Shown here piece by piece: positions 47,316 to 57,221 of a stretch of DNA of 64,000 nt. A program made the translations under genes and the position numbers. The DNA is from Corynebacterium pygosceleis (GTDB taxonomy: Bacteria > Actinomycetota > Actinomycetes > Mycobacteriales > Mycobacteriaceae). Numbering within the stretch: the stretch's first letter is position 1; each line of letters begins with the position of its first letter. The notes below the pieces were generated by a model. That model saw nothing but the letters and a program-made list of their open reading frames with translations, was not told the DNA's origin and made no database searches. Where the stretch lies: the NCBI RefSeq assembly GCF_016595275.2, contig NZ_JAENIQ020000002.1, forward strand, positions 124,001 to 188,000. Direction: 5' to 3'.

Positions 47316-48275
47316 ATGCGAGCTATCCGGATATCCAGTCACGGCGGTCCTGAGGTACTGGAACCTGCCGAGGTCCCCCGCCCCACGCCGAACGAGGACC
47401 AGGTTCTCGTCGCCGTCGACGTCGCCGGCGTCAACTACATAGACACCTACTTCAGGGAAGGTGTCTACGCAGCCGAAACGCCGTTCATTCCGGGTCTGGA
47501 GGGGACGGGCAGGATCGTCGAGGATCCTCGTGGGGAGATCGCGGAGGGAACCCTGGTCGCCTGGTGCGATGCATTCGGGTCCTACGCGGAGTACGCCGTC
47601 GTACCGCGTGACCGGCTGGTCGCGGTTCCCCGCGAGGTCGATCCGCACACCGCCGCGTCGATGCTGCTCCAGGGAATCACCGCGCACTACCTCACCGACG
47701 GCGTCTACTCTCTGCGCGAGGGCGACAGCTGCCTGCTCACCGCAGGCGCCGGCGGTGTCGGTCTGCTCGCGACGCAGATGGCGGCAGCGCGGGGGGCCAC
47801 GGTCTATTCGGTGGTCTCCACCGACGAGAAGGAGGAACTCGCCAGGCTCGCCGGCGCGACGGAGGTCTTCCGTTACTCCGACCGTCTCGCGGACCAGGTC
47901 CGTCAGGCGAACGGCGGTCACGGTGTCGACGTCGTCTACGACGGTGTCGGGAGAACCACCTTCAACCAGTCCCTCCGGGTGGTGCGACCCCGGGGAACGG
48001 TGTGCCTGTTCGGTGCCGCCTCCGGTGCCGTCGAACCGATCGATCCCCAACTGCTGAACACCCACGGTTCCCTCTTCCTCACCCGTCCTTCCCTCGGCGC
48101 GTGGACGGCGCGGGAGGGAGAGTTCGTGATGCGGGCGCAGGCCGTGACCCAGGCGATCGTCGAGGGTCGGCTGAATGTACGCGTGGGGTCGGTGCACAAG
48201 CTGGAGGACGCCGCCGCAGCCCACCGTGAACTGGAGTCCAGGAAGACGACCGGATCCATCGTCCTGGAACTCTGA
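47316..48275 (+). CDS. qor: Zinc-independent quinone oxidoreductase (QOR, MDR family)
   Basis: The 319-residue protein of the medium-chain dehydrogenase family has the GroES-like N-terminal domain and NADPH-binding AGAGGVGLLATQMA. It lacks the zinc-ligand cysteines, as in quinone oxidoreductases. The ATG follows TAAGAT (47304-47309) by 6 nt. Its place between ctaA and ctaB is conserved in corynebacteria; it converges on ctaB. Confidence 0.92.
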   Translation: MRAIRISSHGGPEVLEPAEVPRPTPNEDQVLVAVDVAGVNYIDTYFREGVYAAETPFIPGLEGTGRIVEDPRGEIAEGTLVAWCDAFGSYAEYAVVPRDRLVAVPREVDPHTAASMLLQGITAHYLTDGVYSLREGDSCLLTAGAGGVGLLATQMAAARGATVYSVVSTDEKEELARLAGATEVFRYSDRLADQVRQANGGHGVDVVYDGVGRTTFNQSLRVVRPRGTVCLFGAASGAVEPIDPQLLNTHGSLFLTRPSLGAWTAREGEFVMRAQAVTQAIVEGRLNVRVGSVHKLEDAAAAHRELESRKTTGSIVLEL

Positions 48276-48303
48276 CCCGGCGAGCCCGTGTCGCCTCCGG
48301 TGA

Positions 48304-49236
48304 TCAGAAGAACGTCGTCGACATCCCTAGCATGTGGCCGATGGTCTCCAGGCCGAAGAACGCGTCGAGGGACAGGGCCACGAACACCGCCGCGAGATAG
48401 TTGTTCGAGAGAATGAACAGTTTCAGCGGTTTGACCTCGGCACCGTGGCGTACGCCACGGTGCAGCAGGTGCGACATGACGATGAACCAGACCCCCGCCA
48501 GAACGGCGACGGCCGCGTAGATGAACCCCGCCGCGGGGACGAGGAGAAGTGTCGTGAGGACCGTCGCCCAGGTGTAGAGCACGATCTGCCTGGTCACCTG
48601 AATCTCGGTGCGGACAACCGGCATCATCGGGACTCCGGCGGCCCGGTAGTCCTCCTTGTACCGCATGGCCAGAGCCCACGTGTGCGGAGGCGTCCAGAAG
48701 AAGATGATCAGGAACAGGACTATCGCCTGCCACCACTGCGGGGGAACCCCGGCCGGCAGATTGTCGGTGATGACCGCCCACCCGACGACGACGGGCATGC
48801 AGCCCGCCGCACCACCCCAGACGACGTTCTGCGGGGTCCGCCGCTTCAGCCATTTCGTGTAGACGAAGATGTAGAAGGCGATTGTCGCCATGACGAACAG
48901 TGCCGCGAGCAGGGACGAACACAACAACCAGAGCCAGAGGAAGCTGACCACGGTGAGTGTCCAGGCGAAGACGGTCGCGTTCCGGTTCGTGACCACCATC
49001 TTCGCCAGCGGTCGGCGTTCCGTCCGCTTCATGACCTTGTCTATGTCACTGTCCGCGACCATGTTGAAGGTGTTGGCGGCGGCGGCACCCATCCACCCGC
49101 CGATGACGGTCAGCAGAATCAGTCCGACATGGTTCTCACCCCGGTCCGCCTGGAGCATCGCGGGAATCGTCGCGACCAGAAGCAGCTCGATGACTCTTGG
49201 TTTCGTCAGCGCAAGGTACGCCTTTATCGTCTCCAA
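48304..49236 (-). CDS. ctaB: Heme O synthase (protoheme IX farnesyltransferase) CtaB
   Basis: The 310-residue UbiA-family prenyltransferase has nine or so helices and the first Asp-rich motif [18 protein letters not shown], with a second in the YKEDYRAAG loop. It farnesylates heme B to heme O. The start is taken as TTG49236 with GGAGG 8 nt upstream, because the protein then begins [19 protein letters not shown]. No nearby ATG or GTG in frame has a site. Confidence 0.92.
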   Translation of the reverse strand: METIKAYLALTKPRVIELLLVATIPAMLQADRGENHVGLILLTVIGGWMGAAAANTFNMVADSDIDKVMKRTERRPLAKMVVTNRNATVFAWTLTVVSFLWLWLLCSSLLAALFVMATIAFYIFVYTKWLKRRTPQNVVWGGAAGCMPVVVGWAVITDNLPAGVPPQWWQAIVLFLIIFFWTPPHTWALAMRYKEDYRAAGVPMMPVVRTEIQVTRQIVLYTWATVLTTLLLVPAAGFIYAAVAVLAGVWFIVMSHLLHRGVRHGAEVKPLKLFILSNNYLAAVFVALSLDAFFGLETIGHMLGMSTTFF

Positions 49237-49688
49237 GGACCATTCCTCCAGCAGATGTCGGGTCGAAGCGTCAGTGGGTCGTGGGCTTCGGGGTGTGTTC
49301 CGTCGGGGATGATGACCGCTCAACCGGATCCGTCCACCGCAGCACCGGGAACGGACACGTACGGGAAACGGACCACCACTGACATGGCGTCGTACCCTCG
49401 ACAATAAGTAGAGGGTACACACCCGGTCGATCTTAACTGTCTTCGACCCCGCATCACAGTCAGCCGCCACACGCTCCCCCTCCGACGACTCCGGGGACGG
49501 GCCACCGGGACGATACGGAATCACCACCCGACCACGGTCAGCCGTGTGGGGCGGCACCACCGGGCACCACCCTCGGAGCACGAGGAGCGCCGAGCCGTTA
49601 AGCTGGTGACGTGATGCCACGGGCACCCGTCCCGTGGCTGATGATCCCGCCAGTTGCTGGCCATCCGAACGAAACGAGGACCCAGACC
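49237..49688. other. Divergent promoter region of ctaB and tkt
   Basis: No gene is seen in 452 nt. The minus-strand TATTGT (49401-49406) is a candidate ctaB -10 inside a 27-bp palindrome. On the plus strand TAAGCT (49599-49604) is a candidate tkt -10, giving a leader of about 80 nt. Confidence 0.5.
49392..49418. promoter_or_regulatory. 27-bp palindrome over the ctaB -10 region, candidate operator
   Basis: GTACCCTC and GAGGGTAC are perfect inverted copies separated by 11 nt, and the minus-strand TATTGT lies in the spacer. Half-sites one helical turn and a half apart suit a dimeric regulator. Confidence 0.5.
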
Positions 49689-51788
49689 GTGAGCCTGCCC
49701 GATGAACTGAAGGAACCCACCCGCCGCAATTACCCGGAGAGCTGGACCGACCTCGACACACGTGCCGTCGACACGGCCCGGATCCTGGCGGCCGATGCGG
49801 TGCAGAACTGCGGTTCGGGGCATCCGGGTACCGCGATGAGCCTCGCTCCCCTCGCGTACACGCTCTTCCAGCGCACGATGGACATCGATCCCGCTCAGCC
49901 GACCTGGGCGGGCCGGGACCGTTTCGTCCTCTCCTGCGGGCACTCTTCACTGACCCAGTACATCCAGCTCTTCCTCGGCGGGTTCGGTCTCGAGATGGGT
50001 GACCTTGAAGCGCTCCGTACCTGGGGGGCCAAGACACCGGGTCATCCGGAGTACCGCCACACCGACGGTGTCGAGATCACCACCGGCCCACTCGGCCAGG
50101 GGCTCGCCTCCGCCGTCGGTATGGCCATGGCGGCCCGCCGTGAACGTGGTCTTTTCGACCCGGACGCCCCCGCCGGTGAATCGCCCTTCGACCACTTCAT
50201 CTACTGCATCGCCTCCGACGGTGACATCGAGGAGGGCGTCACCGCCGAGGCCAGTTCCCTCGCGGGAACCCAGGCACTGGGGAACCTGATCGTGTTCTGG
50301 GACGACAACCGCATCTCCATCGAGGAGGACACACGGATCGCCTTCACGGAGGACACCGTCGCCCGCTACGCCGCCTACGGCTGGCAGACCCTCGAGGTCG
50401 AGTCCGGTGAGGACATCGTGGCGCTCGAGGCCGCCATCGAGAAGGCCAAGGCCGACACCTCCCGACCGTCCTTCATCCGGGTCCGCACGATCATCGGTTA
50501 CCCGGCCCCGAACATGATGAACACCGGCGCGGTCCACGGCGCGGCACTCGGCGACGACGAGGTGGCCGCCACCAAGAAGGTTCTCGGCTTCGACCCCGGG
50601 GTCTCCTTCCACATCGACGACGAGGTTCTCGCCCACACCCGCTCCCTCGGTGACCGCGCCGCCCGGAAGACCGAAGCGTGGACCGCGAAGTTCGACGCCT
50701 GGGCCGAGAACAACCCGGAGCGCAGGGAACTGTTCGACCGGCTCGCGGCCCGTGAGCTCCCGGAGGGCTGGGCCGACGGTCTGCCGACCTGGGAGGCGGA
50801 CGCCAAGGGCGTGGCCACCCGCAAGGCCTCAGAGGCCGTTCTCCAGGCCCTCGGTGCCACCCTTCCCGAGCTCTGGGGAGGTTCCGCCGACCTCGCCGGC
50901 TCGAACAACACCGTCATCAAGGGCGCACCGTCCTTCGGCCCCGAGCACATCACGACCGACACGTGGACCACGGACCCCTACGGCAGGAACCTGCACTTCG
51001 GGATCCGCGAGCACGCGATGGGCTCGATCATGAACGGCATCGCCCTGCACGGCGGCACCCGCCCCTACGGCGGCACCTTCCTGATCTTCTCGGACTACAT
51101 GCGCCCCGCGGTTCGCCTCGCCGCGCTGATGGGCACCGACGCCTACTACGTCTGGACCCATGACTCCATCGGGCTCGGCGAGGACGGTCCGACCCACCAG
51201 CCGGTCGAGCAGCTGGCCAGCCTCCGCGCCATCCCCGGCTTCTCGATGCTCCGGCCCGCGGACGCGAACGAGACCGCGGCGGCGTGGAAGTACTCCCTGC
51301 TCTACCGGGAGGGACCGAAGGGCCTCGCGCTCACCCGCCAGAATGTCCCGGTTCTCGAGGGGACCGCGGAGAAGGCCGACGAGGGGGTCTCCCGTGGCGC
51401 CTACGTCCTGGTCGAGGGTTCCAAGCCCACCCCGGACGTGATCCTCATGGGTTCCGGCTCCGAGGTGCAGCTCGCCGTCGAGGCGGCCTCGGTCCTCGAG
51501 AAGGACGGCGTCTCCGCCCGCGTCGTCTCCGTCCCGTGCATGGACTGGTTCGAGGAGCAGGACGCCGGGTACATCGAATCCGTCCTCCCCGCGGCGGTCA
51601 CCGCCCGTGTCTCCGTCGAGGCGGGTATAGCGATGCCGTGGTACCGCTGGCTCGGCACCGCCGGCCGCCCGGTTTCCCTGGAGCACTTCGGCGCGTCCGC
51701 CCCCTGCGAGAAGCTGTTCGAGGAGTTCGGGATCACGGTTGACGCGGTCGTCGACGCCGCCCGGGCGTCCATGTCCGCCGCCCGCTGA
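49689..51788 (+). CDS. tkt: Transketolase
   Basis: The 699-residue thiamine-diphosphate enzyme of the pentose phosphate pathway has the N-terminal [10 protein letters not shown], the [10 protein letters not shown] metal/ThDP motif, and the [23 protein letters not shown] pyrimidine domain. The GTG at 49689 gives the length and N-terminus of other corynebacterial transketolases; a frame extension to GTG49611 directly after a -10 hexamer is less likely. It is first of tkt-tal-zwf-opcA-pgl. Confidence 0.96.
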   Translation: MSLPDELKEPTRRNYPESWTDLDTRAVDTARILAADAVQNCGSGHPGTAMSLAPLAYTLFQRTMDIDPAQPTWAGRDRFVLSCGHSSLTQYIQLFLGGFGLEMGDLEALRTWGAKTPGHPEYRHTDGVEITTGPLGQGLASAVGMAMAARRERGLFDPDAPAGESPFDHFIYCIASDGDIEEGVTAEASSLAGTQALGNLIVFWDDNRISIEEDTRIAFTEDTVARYAAYGWQTLEVESGEDIVALEAAIEKAKADTSRPSFIRVRTIIGYPAPNMMNTGAVHGAALGDDEVAATKKVLGFDPGVSFHIDDEVLAHTRSLGDRAARKTEAWTAKFDAWAENNPERRELFDRLAARELPEGWADGLPTWEADAKGVATRKASEAVLQALGATLPELWGGSADLAGSNNTVIKGAPSFGPEHITTDTWTTDPYGRNLHFGIREHAMGSIMNGIALHGGTRPYGGTFLIFSDYMRPAVRLAALMGTDAYYVWTHDSIGLGEDGPTHQPVEQLASLRAIPGFSMLRPADANETAAAWKYSLLYREGPKGLALTRQNVPVLEGTAEKADEGVSRGAYVLVEGSKPTPDVILMGSGSEVQLAVEAASVLEKDGVSARVVSVPCMDWFEEQDAGYIESVLPAAVTARVSVEAGIAMPWYRWLGTAGRPVSLEHFGASAPCEKLFEEFGITVDAVVDAARASMSAAR

Positions 51789-51885
51789 TTCTCCCGTCGT
51801 TCCCGTTCCGGGCCACCTCGCGCCGTACCCTCCTGGCCGGTGGTGGCCCGGAACACTCTCGTCGGGGATTCCGCGGAGCTGCACC

Positions 51886-51926
51886 CGGCTGAAAAGCCGA
51901 CTACCCTCGTTTCTCGGATACGAGGG
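51886..51926 (+). other. Two small hairpins in the tkt-tal spacer
   Basis: CGGCT-GAAA-AGCCG (a GNRA tetraloop, 51886-51899) and a 7-bp stem (51904-51910 with 51920-51926). No T-run follows, so processing or stability control is more likely than termination. Confidence 0.45.
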
Positions 51927-51963
51927 GATACTGAGTCCCCCGCCTGCACTAGGAGCCGCCACC

Positions 51964-53046
51964 ATGACACACATCGATGAACTCGCCGGGATCGGTACCG
52001 CCACCTGGCTCGACGATCTCTCCCGTGACCGCATTGACAGCGGGAACCTGGAGGAACTGCTGACGACGAAGTCCATCGTCGGGGTGACCACGAACCCCGC
52101 CATCTTCGCGGCCGCGATGACCTCCGGAACAGCCTACGACGAGCAGATCGAGGTCCTCAGGTCCGAGGGCGCGGACGCCGACACGGCCGTGTACGCGATG
52201 GCGGTCGACGATGTCCGCCGGGCGTGCGACATATTCCGGGACACCTTCGAACGGACCGGCGGCGTCGACGGACGCGTCTCCATCGAGGTTGATCCGAGGA
52301 TCTCCGATGACGCGGAGGCAACGCTCGTCCAGGCCCGTGAGCTGTGGAAGAGGGTCGACCGTCCGAACCTGCTCATCAAGATCCCGGCGACGCTCGGTTC
52401 GCTTCCCGCCATCACCCGAGCACTCTCCGAGGGCATCAGCGTCAACGTGACCCTGATCTTCTCCTGTGACCGGTACAGCCGGGTCATCGACGCCTACAAG
52501 GAAGGCATCCGTGCCGCCGCTGAAAAGGGACTCGATGTCGCGGGCATCCAGTCCGTCGCGTCCTTCTTCGTCTCACGTCTCGACGTGGAGGTCGACCGGC
52601 GTCTCGAGGAGATCGGCACCGAGGCCGCGCTCGCACTGCGTGGTAAGGCGGGTGTCGCGAACACCCGGCTCGCCTACGATCTCTTCCGTACGTCCTTCGC
52701 GGACAACGGCGAGCTGCCGGAGGGAGCGACCGTGCAGCGTCCGCTGTGGGCCTCGACGGGAGTGAAGAACCCCGACTACCCGGCGACCCTGTACGTGACC
52801 GAGATCGCGGGGCCGCAGACGGTGAACACCATGCCGGAGCCCACGATCGACGCTGTCCTCGCGGAGGGCGGTCTCCACGGTGACACCCTCACCGACCGCG
52901 CCGGCGAAGCCAGGGAGGTGCTCGCCGCCGTCGAAGCTGTCGGGGTCGATCTCGACGACGTGTTCGCGGTCCTCGAGCGCGAGGGCGTGGAAAAGTTCGA
53001 GAAGAGCTGGAACGAGCTCCTCGACTCCATGCGTCAACGCCTCTGA
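51964..53046 (+). CDS. tal: Transaldolase
   Basis: The 360-residue transaldolase of the actinobacterial/plastid-like length class has Schiff-base Lys139 in NLLIKIPAT, and the TTNPAIF and SVNVTLIFS segments of the TIM barrel. AGGAG is 8 nt before the ATG. It is linked to tkt by a 175-nt spacer. Confidence 0.96.
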   Translation: MTHIDELAGIGTATWLDDLSRDRIDSGNLEELLTTKSIVGVTTNPAIFAAAMTSGTAYDEQIEVLRSEGADADTAVYAMAVDDVRRACDIFRDTFERTGGVDGRVSIEVDPRISDDAEATLVQARELWKRVDRPNLLIKIPATLGSLPAITRALSEGISVNVTLIFSCDRYSRVIDAYKEGIRAAAEKGLDVAGIQSVASFFVSRLDVEVDRRLEEIGTEAALALRGKAGVANTRLAYDLFRTSFADNGELPEGATVQRPLWASTGVKNPDYPATLYVTEIAGPQTVNTMPEPTIDAVLAEGGLHGDTLTDRAGEAREVLAAVEAVGVDLDDVFAVLEREGVEKFEKSWNELLDSMRQRL

Positions 53047-53075
53047 TCCGAGCGTCCTCCCCTTCCACCACCCGT

Positions 53076-53111
53076 GTCCACCCGCCGGCCCCTGCGGTCC
53101 GGCGGGTGGAC
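53076..53111 (+). other. 13-bp hairpin between tal and zwf
   Basis: Perfect arms (53076-53088 and 53099-53111) around a 10-nt loop, with no T-run. It contains the GTG at 53106, which argues that zwf starts further on. It may reduce read-through or mark an RNA processing site. Confidence 0.55.
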
Positions 53112-53144
53112 GCCCGATCACAGACAAAGCAGGCAGACATCACC

Positions 53145-54701
53145 GTGAGCAATACCCTGACCGGTCTTCCCGACAACGCCCCCTGGTTCAATCCGCTCCG
53201 CGACAGCCAGGACAAGCGCCTGCCCCGTATCGCCGGGCCGTGCGGAATGGTGATCTTCGGGGTGACCGGTGACCTCGCGCGCAAGAAACTCCTTCCCGCG
53301 ATCTACGACCTCGCCAACCGCGGACTGCTCCCCGCGGGGTTCGCACTGGTCGGCTACGGCCGCCGCGAATGGACGAAGAAGGACTTCGAGGAATACGTCC
53401 ACGACGCCGTCGTCGCCGGTGCCAGGACCGAGGTGCGTTCCAGTGTCTGGGAACGGCTCGCGGAGGGCATGGAGTTCGTGAGCGGGACGTTCCGCGACGA
53501 CACGGCCTTCGACAATCTCGGCGCGAAACTCGCGGAGCTCGACAGGACCCGGGGTACCGCCGGTAACTGGGGGTTCTACCTGTCCGTACCGCCGGAGTAT
53601 TTCTCCGACGTCTGCCATCAGCTGAAACGTTCCGGTATGGCGGAAGCCCCCGAGAACTCCTGGCGCAGGGTCATCATCGAGAAACCCTTCGGCCACGACC
53701 AGGAATCCGCCCGTGAGCTCAACCGGGTCGTCAACGCCGTCTTTCCCGAAGATTCCGTCTTCCGGATCGACCACTACCTCGGCAAGGAGACCGTCCAGAA
53801 CATCATGGCGCTCCGCTTCGCCAACCAGCTGTTCGATCCCCTGTGGAACAGCCACTACATCGACCACGTGCAGATCACCATGGCCGAGGACATCGGACTC
53901 GACGGCCGTGCCGGCTACTACGACGGCATCGGAGCCGCACGGGACGTCATCCAGAACCACCTGCTCCAGCTCCTCGCGCTCACCGCGATGGAGGAACCGG
54001 TGAGCTTCACGCCCGCGGAACTCCAGGCCGAGAAGATCAAGGTGCTCCGTGCGACCGCACCCGTCTACCCGCTCGCCAAGACCACGGCACGGGGGCAGTA
54101 CACGGCCGGATGGCAGGGATCGACCCGGGTACCGGGGCTCCGGGAGGAGGAGGGCTTCTCCGATGACTCCAACACCGAGACCTACGCGGCCTGCACACTC
54201 GAGATCAACTCCCGCCGCTGGGCCGGTGTCCCCTTCTACCTCCGGACGGGTAAACGACTGGGACGCCGGGTCACGGAGATCGCACTGATCTTCAAACCCG
54301 CGCCGCATCTGCCGTTCGGTGATGTCATGACCTCCGCACTCGGACAGAATGCGGTGGTGATCCGCGTCCAACCGGACGAGGGTGTCCTCATGCGTTTCGG
54401 TTCGAAGGTCCCCGGATCCACCATGGAGGTCCGCGACGTGAACATGGACTTCTCCTACTCGGAGGCGTTCACCGAGGAGTCACCCGAGGCTTACGAACGG
54501 CTCATTCTGGATGCGCTGCTCGACGAATCAAGCCTCTTCCCCACCAACGAGGAGGTCGAACTGTCCTGGCAGATCCTCGACCCCGTGCTCGAGTACTGGG
54601 CGCAGCGCGGACGACCCGAGGACTACGAGGCCGGAACCTGGGGGCCGACCTCGGCGGACAGGATGCTCGCCCGCGAGGACCGTACCTGGCGACGACCCTG
54701 A
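53145..54701 (+). CDS. zwf: Glucose-6-phosphate dehydrogenase
   Basis: The 518-residue enzyme oxidises glucose 6-phosphate with NADP+. The coenzyme motif GVTGDLARKK is at 39-48 and the substrate/catalytic RIDHYLGKE motif is in the middle. The GTG at 53145 gives an N-terminus close to that of C. glutamicum; its ribosome binding site is weak. It works with the adjacent OpcA, which is needed for activity in corynebacteria. Confidence 0.95.
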   Translation: MSNTLTGLPDNAPWFNPLRDSQDKRLPRIAGPCGMVIFGVTGDLARKKLLPAIYDLANRGLLPAGFALVGYGRREWTKKDFEEYVHDAVVAGARTEVRSSVWERLAEGMEFVSGTFRDDTAFDNLGAKLAELDRTRGTAGNWGFYLSVPPEYFSDVCHQLKRSGMAEAPENSWRRVIIEKPFGHDQESARELNRVVNAVFPEDSVFRIDHYLGKETVQNIMALRFANQLFDPLWNSHYIDHVQITMAEDIGLDGRAGYYDGIGAARDVIQNHLLQLLALTAMEEPVSFTPAELQAEKIKVLRATAPVYPLAKTTARGQYTAGWQGSTRVPGLREEEGFSDDSNTETYAACTLEINSRRWAGVPFYLRTGKRLGRRVTEIALIFKPAPHLPFGDVMTSALGQNAVVIRVQPDEGVLMRFGSKVPGSTMEVRDVNMDFSYSEAFTEESPEAYERLILDALLDESSLFPTNEEVELSWQILDPVLEYWAQRGRPEDYEAGTWGPTSADRMLAREDRTWRRP

Positions 54702-54773
54702 TCCGACGCCCCGCTCCGCACCTGCTCCACAGCTCCCGGCGGTTCTCCCGCCGTTCCACGTTGAAAGGCCCCC

Positions 54774-55742
54774 ATGATCATCACAATGCCCGACACCGAC
54801 ACCCGGGCGATCGCCGCTGAACTCGTGTCCATCCGTGAATGGGGTGCGCAGGTCACCACGGGCCGGGTCCTCACACTCATCGTCGTCGCCGATGCCGACG
54901 ACGACATCGAGGCCCTCATCGGTGCCACCAACGACGCCTCCCGTGAACATCCTTCCCGGGTTCTCGTCATGGTGATCGGTGACTCCTCGGCGGAGAAATC
55001 CTCCGTCGACGCCGAGATCCGCATCGGCGGTGACGCCGGCGCCTCCGAGATCATCCTCATCCGGCTCAACGGTGAGGTAGCCGACCACGTCGAGGCCGTC
55101 GTGACCCCGCTCCTTCTCCCGGACACCCCCATCGTCGCCTGGTGGCCGGGCACGGCCCCCGTGAATCCCTCGGATGACCCCATCGGACGTATCGCGGCCC
55201 GCCGCATCACCGACGCCCTCTACGATCCCCCGGAGGATTCGATCTACCGGCGCCGGAACCACTACCGGCCGGGAGATTCCGACATGGCGTGGTCCCGTAT
55301 CACGCAATGGCGCGGTGTGGTGGCCTCGACCCTCGATCAGCCCCCTCACGAGGGCATCCTGGACGCCGAGATCCACGGACCGGCGGACTCCCCCAGCGTC
55401 GACCTCGCCGCCGGCTGGCTCGCCGACCGCTTCGGCGTCAACATCGTCCGCCAGTCGACCGGCCAGGACGCTGTACCGGTCGACGACGCGGGACGTGAAT
55501 GCATAGCGGTCACCCGGGTGGTCCTCTTCAGGAGCCGCTCGACGATCACCGTGGAGGTCCGTGACGCTGAGACACTGTCCGTCTCCGTCGACGGTGCCCA
55601 CTACGGGCTCGTCGCCCTCGGTCGTCGGAGCCAGGCGGACTGTCTCGCCGAGGAACTCCGGCACCTCGATCCCGACCTCGCCTACGCGCGTGCACTGCGC
55701 GGGTTGAACCGTGTCCGCTACGTCGACGCGTTCACTGACTGA
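54774..55742 (+). CDS. opcA: OpcA, assembly/activation protein of glucose-6-phosphate dehydrogenase
   Basis: The 322-residue protein contains the OpcA conserved TPIVAWWPG segment (after a Rossmann-like N-terminal half) and a C-terminal domain. It is required for active glucose-6-phosphate dehydrogenase and lies directly after zwf. AAAGG precedes the ATG. The spacing to pgl is 20 nt. Confidence 0.94.
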   Translation: MIITMPDTDTRAIAAELVSIREWGAQVTTGRVLTLIVVADADDDIEALIGATNDASREHPSRVLVMVIGDSSAEKSSVDAEIRIGGDAGASEIILIRLNGEVADHVEAVVTPLLLPDTPIVAWWPGTAPVNPSDDPIGRIAARRITDALYDPPEDSIYRRRNHYRPGDSDMAWSRITQWRGVVASTLDQPPHEGILDAEIHGPADSPSVDLAAGWLADRFGVNIVRQSTGQDAVPVDDAGRECIAVTRVVLFRSRSTITVEVRDAETLSVSVDGAHYGLVALGRRSQADCLAEELRHLDPDLAYARALRGLNRVRYVDAFTD

Positions 55743-55762
55743 TCCCCGGAAAGGAGCGGACC

Positions 55763-56524
55763 ATGGTTGACATCACACGTGTGAGAGACCTCAACGCACT
55801 CATCGACGAAGCCGCCGCCCGGATGACCCGGACGATAGCCGCCGTGCAAGCCACCGGGGGCCTTCACGGCGACGGTGTCGCACGCATCGTCCTGACCGGC
55901 GGTGGCGCGGGAATCGGCCTCCTGAGGAAACTCGCGGAGTTCGACAACACCGCCCGCACCATGGGCGAGGACTTCCCCGTCGTGCACATCGACTGGTCGA
56001 GGGTGCACGTCTTCTTCGGTGACGAGCGCAACGTCGATGTCACACACCCCGAGTCGAACGAGGGCCAGGCCCGCGCGGTGCTTCTGGACCACGTGGACAT
56101 CGCCGACGCCAACATCCACGGCTACGGTCTCGGCTCCGGCGACCTCGAGGCCGCGGTGTCGAGGGTCACACGCGCACTGGAGTCCTTCGCCCCGAAGGGG
56201 TTCGACCTCCATCTCCTCGGGATGGGCGGCGAAGGCCACATCAACTCGATGTTCCCCCACACTCCCGCGGTACGGGAAACCCGTGATCCCGTCACCGCGG
56301 TAACGGATTCCCCGAAACCACCGGCGGAACGGGTCACACTCACACTCCCGGCGGTACGGTCGGCGGAACGGGTGTGGCTGCTCGTGTCAGGTGCCGAGAA
56401 AGCTGAGGCCGCCCGGGCCGTCATCGACGGCGCCGACCCGGAAGCCTGGCCCGCCGCAGGTGCCCGGGGACGATCCGAGACCGTCCTCTTCCTCGACGAT
56501 GCGGCGGCCGCTCCCCGTCACTGA
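55763..56524 (+). CDS. pgl: 6-Phosphogluconolactonase
   Basis: The 253-residue NagB-like protein hydrolyses 6-phosphogluconolactone. Family motifs are LTGGGAGIGLL, FFGDERNV with the following hexapeptide, and LLGMGGEGHINSMFP. AGGAG precedes the ATG. It closes the pentose phosphate cluster. Confidence 0.95.
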   Translation: MVDITRVRDLNALIDEAAARMTRTIAAVQATGGLHGDGVARIVLTGGGAGIGLLRKLAEFDNTARTMGEDFPVVHIDWSRVHVFFGDERNVDVTHPESNEGQARAVLLDHVDIADANIHGYGLGSGDLEAAVSRVTRALESFAPKGFDLHLLGMGGEGHINSMFPHTPAVRETRDPVTAVTDSPKPPAERVTLTLPAVRSAERVWLLVSGAEKAEAARAVIDGADPEAWPAAGARGRSETVLFLDDAAAAPRH

Positions 56525-56535
56525 CCGGTCCCCCT

Positions 56536-56598
56536 CCCCGTGCGGTCCGCACGGGGAAAACGACGAAACCCCGTCACGACTGTTTCCGTGACGGGGTT
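56536..56598. terminator. Tandem hairpins between pgl and secG
   Basis: The first stem (56536-56545 with 56547-56556) is followed by a 12-bp stem (56567-56578 with 56587-56598). On the minus strand the first stem is preceded by TTTT. The pair probably ends both convergent transcripts. Confidence 0.7.
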
Positions 56599-56771
56599 AA
56601 GCGGTGGACGGGTGGACCGGCCGTCCGCGCGACGGTCCACCCGTCCTGCCTGCGCATGTACCGCCCCGGCCACCGGGTCTGCCGGGGCGAGGCGCTGGAT
56701 GACCGGGCCACCGGTGACGATATGGTCGCCGTGACGGGGACCGGGACCAGGTGCCGGAACCGCGGTGAAAT

Positions 56772-57008
56772 CTAGCCGACGTAGGCGTGGATCAGGTTCA
56801 GCCCCACGATACAGACGATCCAGATGATCGCGCAGATGATGGTCACCCGGTCGAGATTCTTCTCGACGACGGTGGAACCCGAGAGGTTCGACTGCACACC
56901 GCCACCGAACAGACTCGAGAGGCCGCCCCCCTTGCCCTTGTGCAGCAGCACGAACATGGTCATGCCGAGGCAGGCCAGGAAGAGAACGATCTGAAGGGTA
57001 AGCACCAT
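56772..57008 (-). CDS. secG: SecG, protein translocase subunit
   Basis: The 78-residue protein has two transmembrane helices (about 3-22 and 53-73) joined by the SecG loop KGKGGGLSSLFGG. It is part of the SecYEG channel. AAAGGA lies about 12 nt upstream. As in other corynebacteria it follows ppc. Confidence 0.95.
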   Translation of the reverse strand: MVLTLQIVLFLACLGMTMFVLLHKGKGGGLSSLFGGGVQSNLSGSTVVEKNLDRVTIICAIIWIVCIVGLNLIHAYVG

Positions 57009-57221
57009 GGAAACGTGGATCCTTTAATTGTGGATAATGCGTCTGTCTTGTCCGGTGCCCGCCCTCCCGGGAGAGCACCGCTGTCGTGACCTCTTGTTCA
57101 TCTCACCGGGTCAACGGCTGTCGCATACCACCATACACGTCCACGGTGGCCACGACGGACCCGACACAGCGCATCAGCGACCCGAGGTCGACGAGGACAC
57201 CGATGCACTGCGCGGCCGGGA

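Noticed and set aside
53106-53144. Upstream GTG start for zwf
   Set aside because: It lies inside a 13-bp hairpin and adds residues not seen in related enzymes. GTG53145 gives the normal N-terminus.
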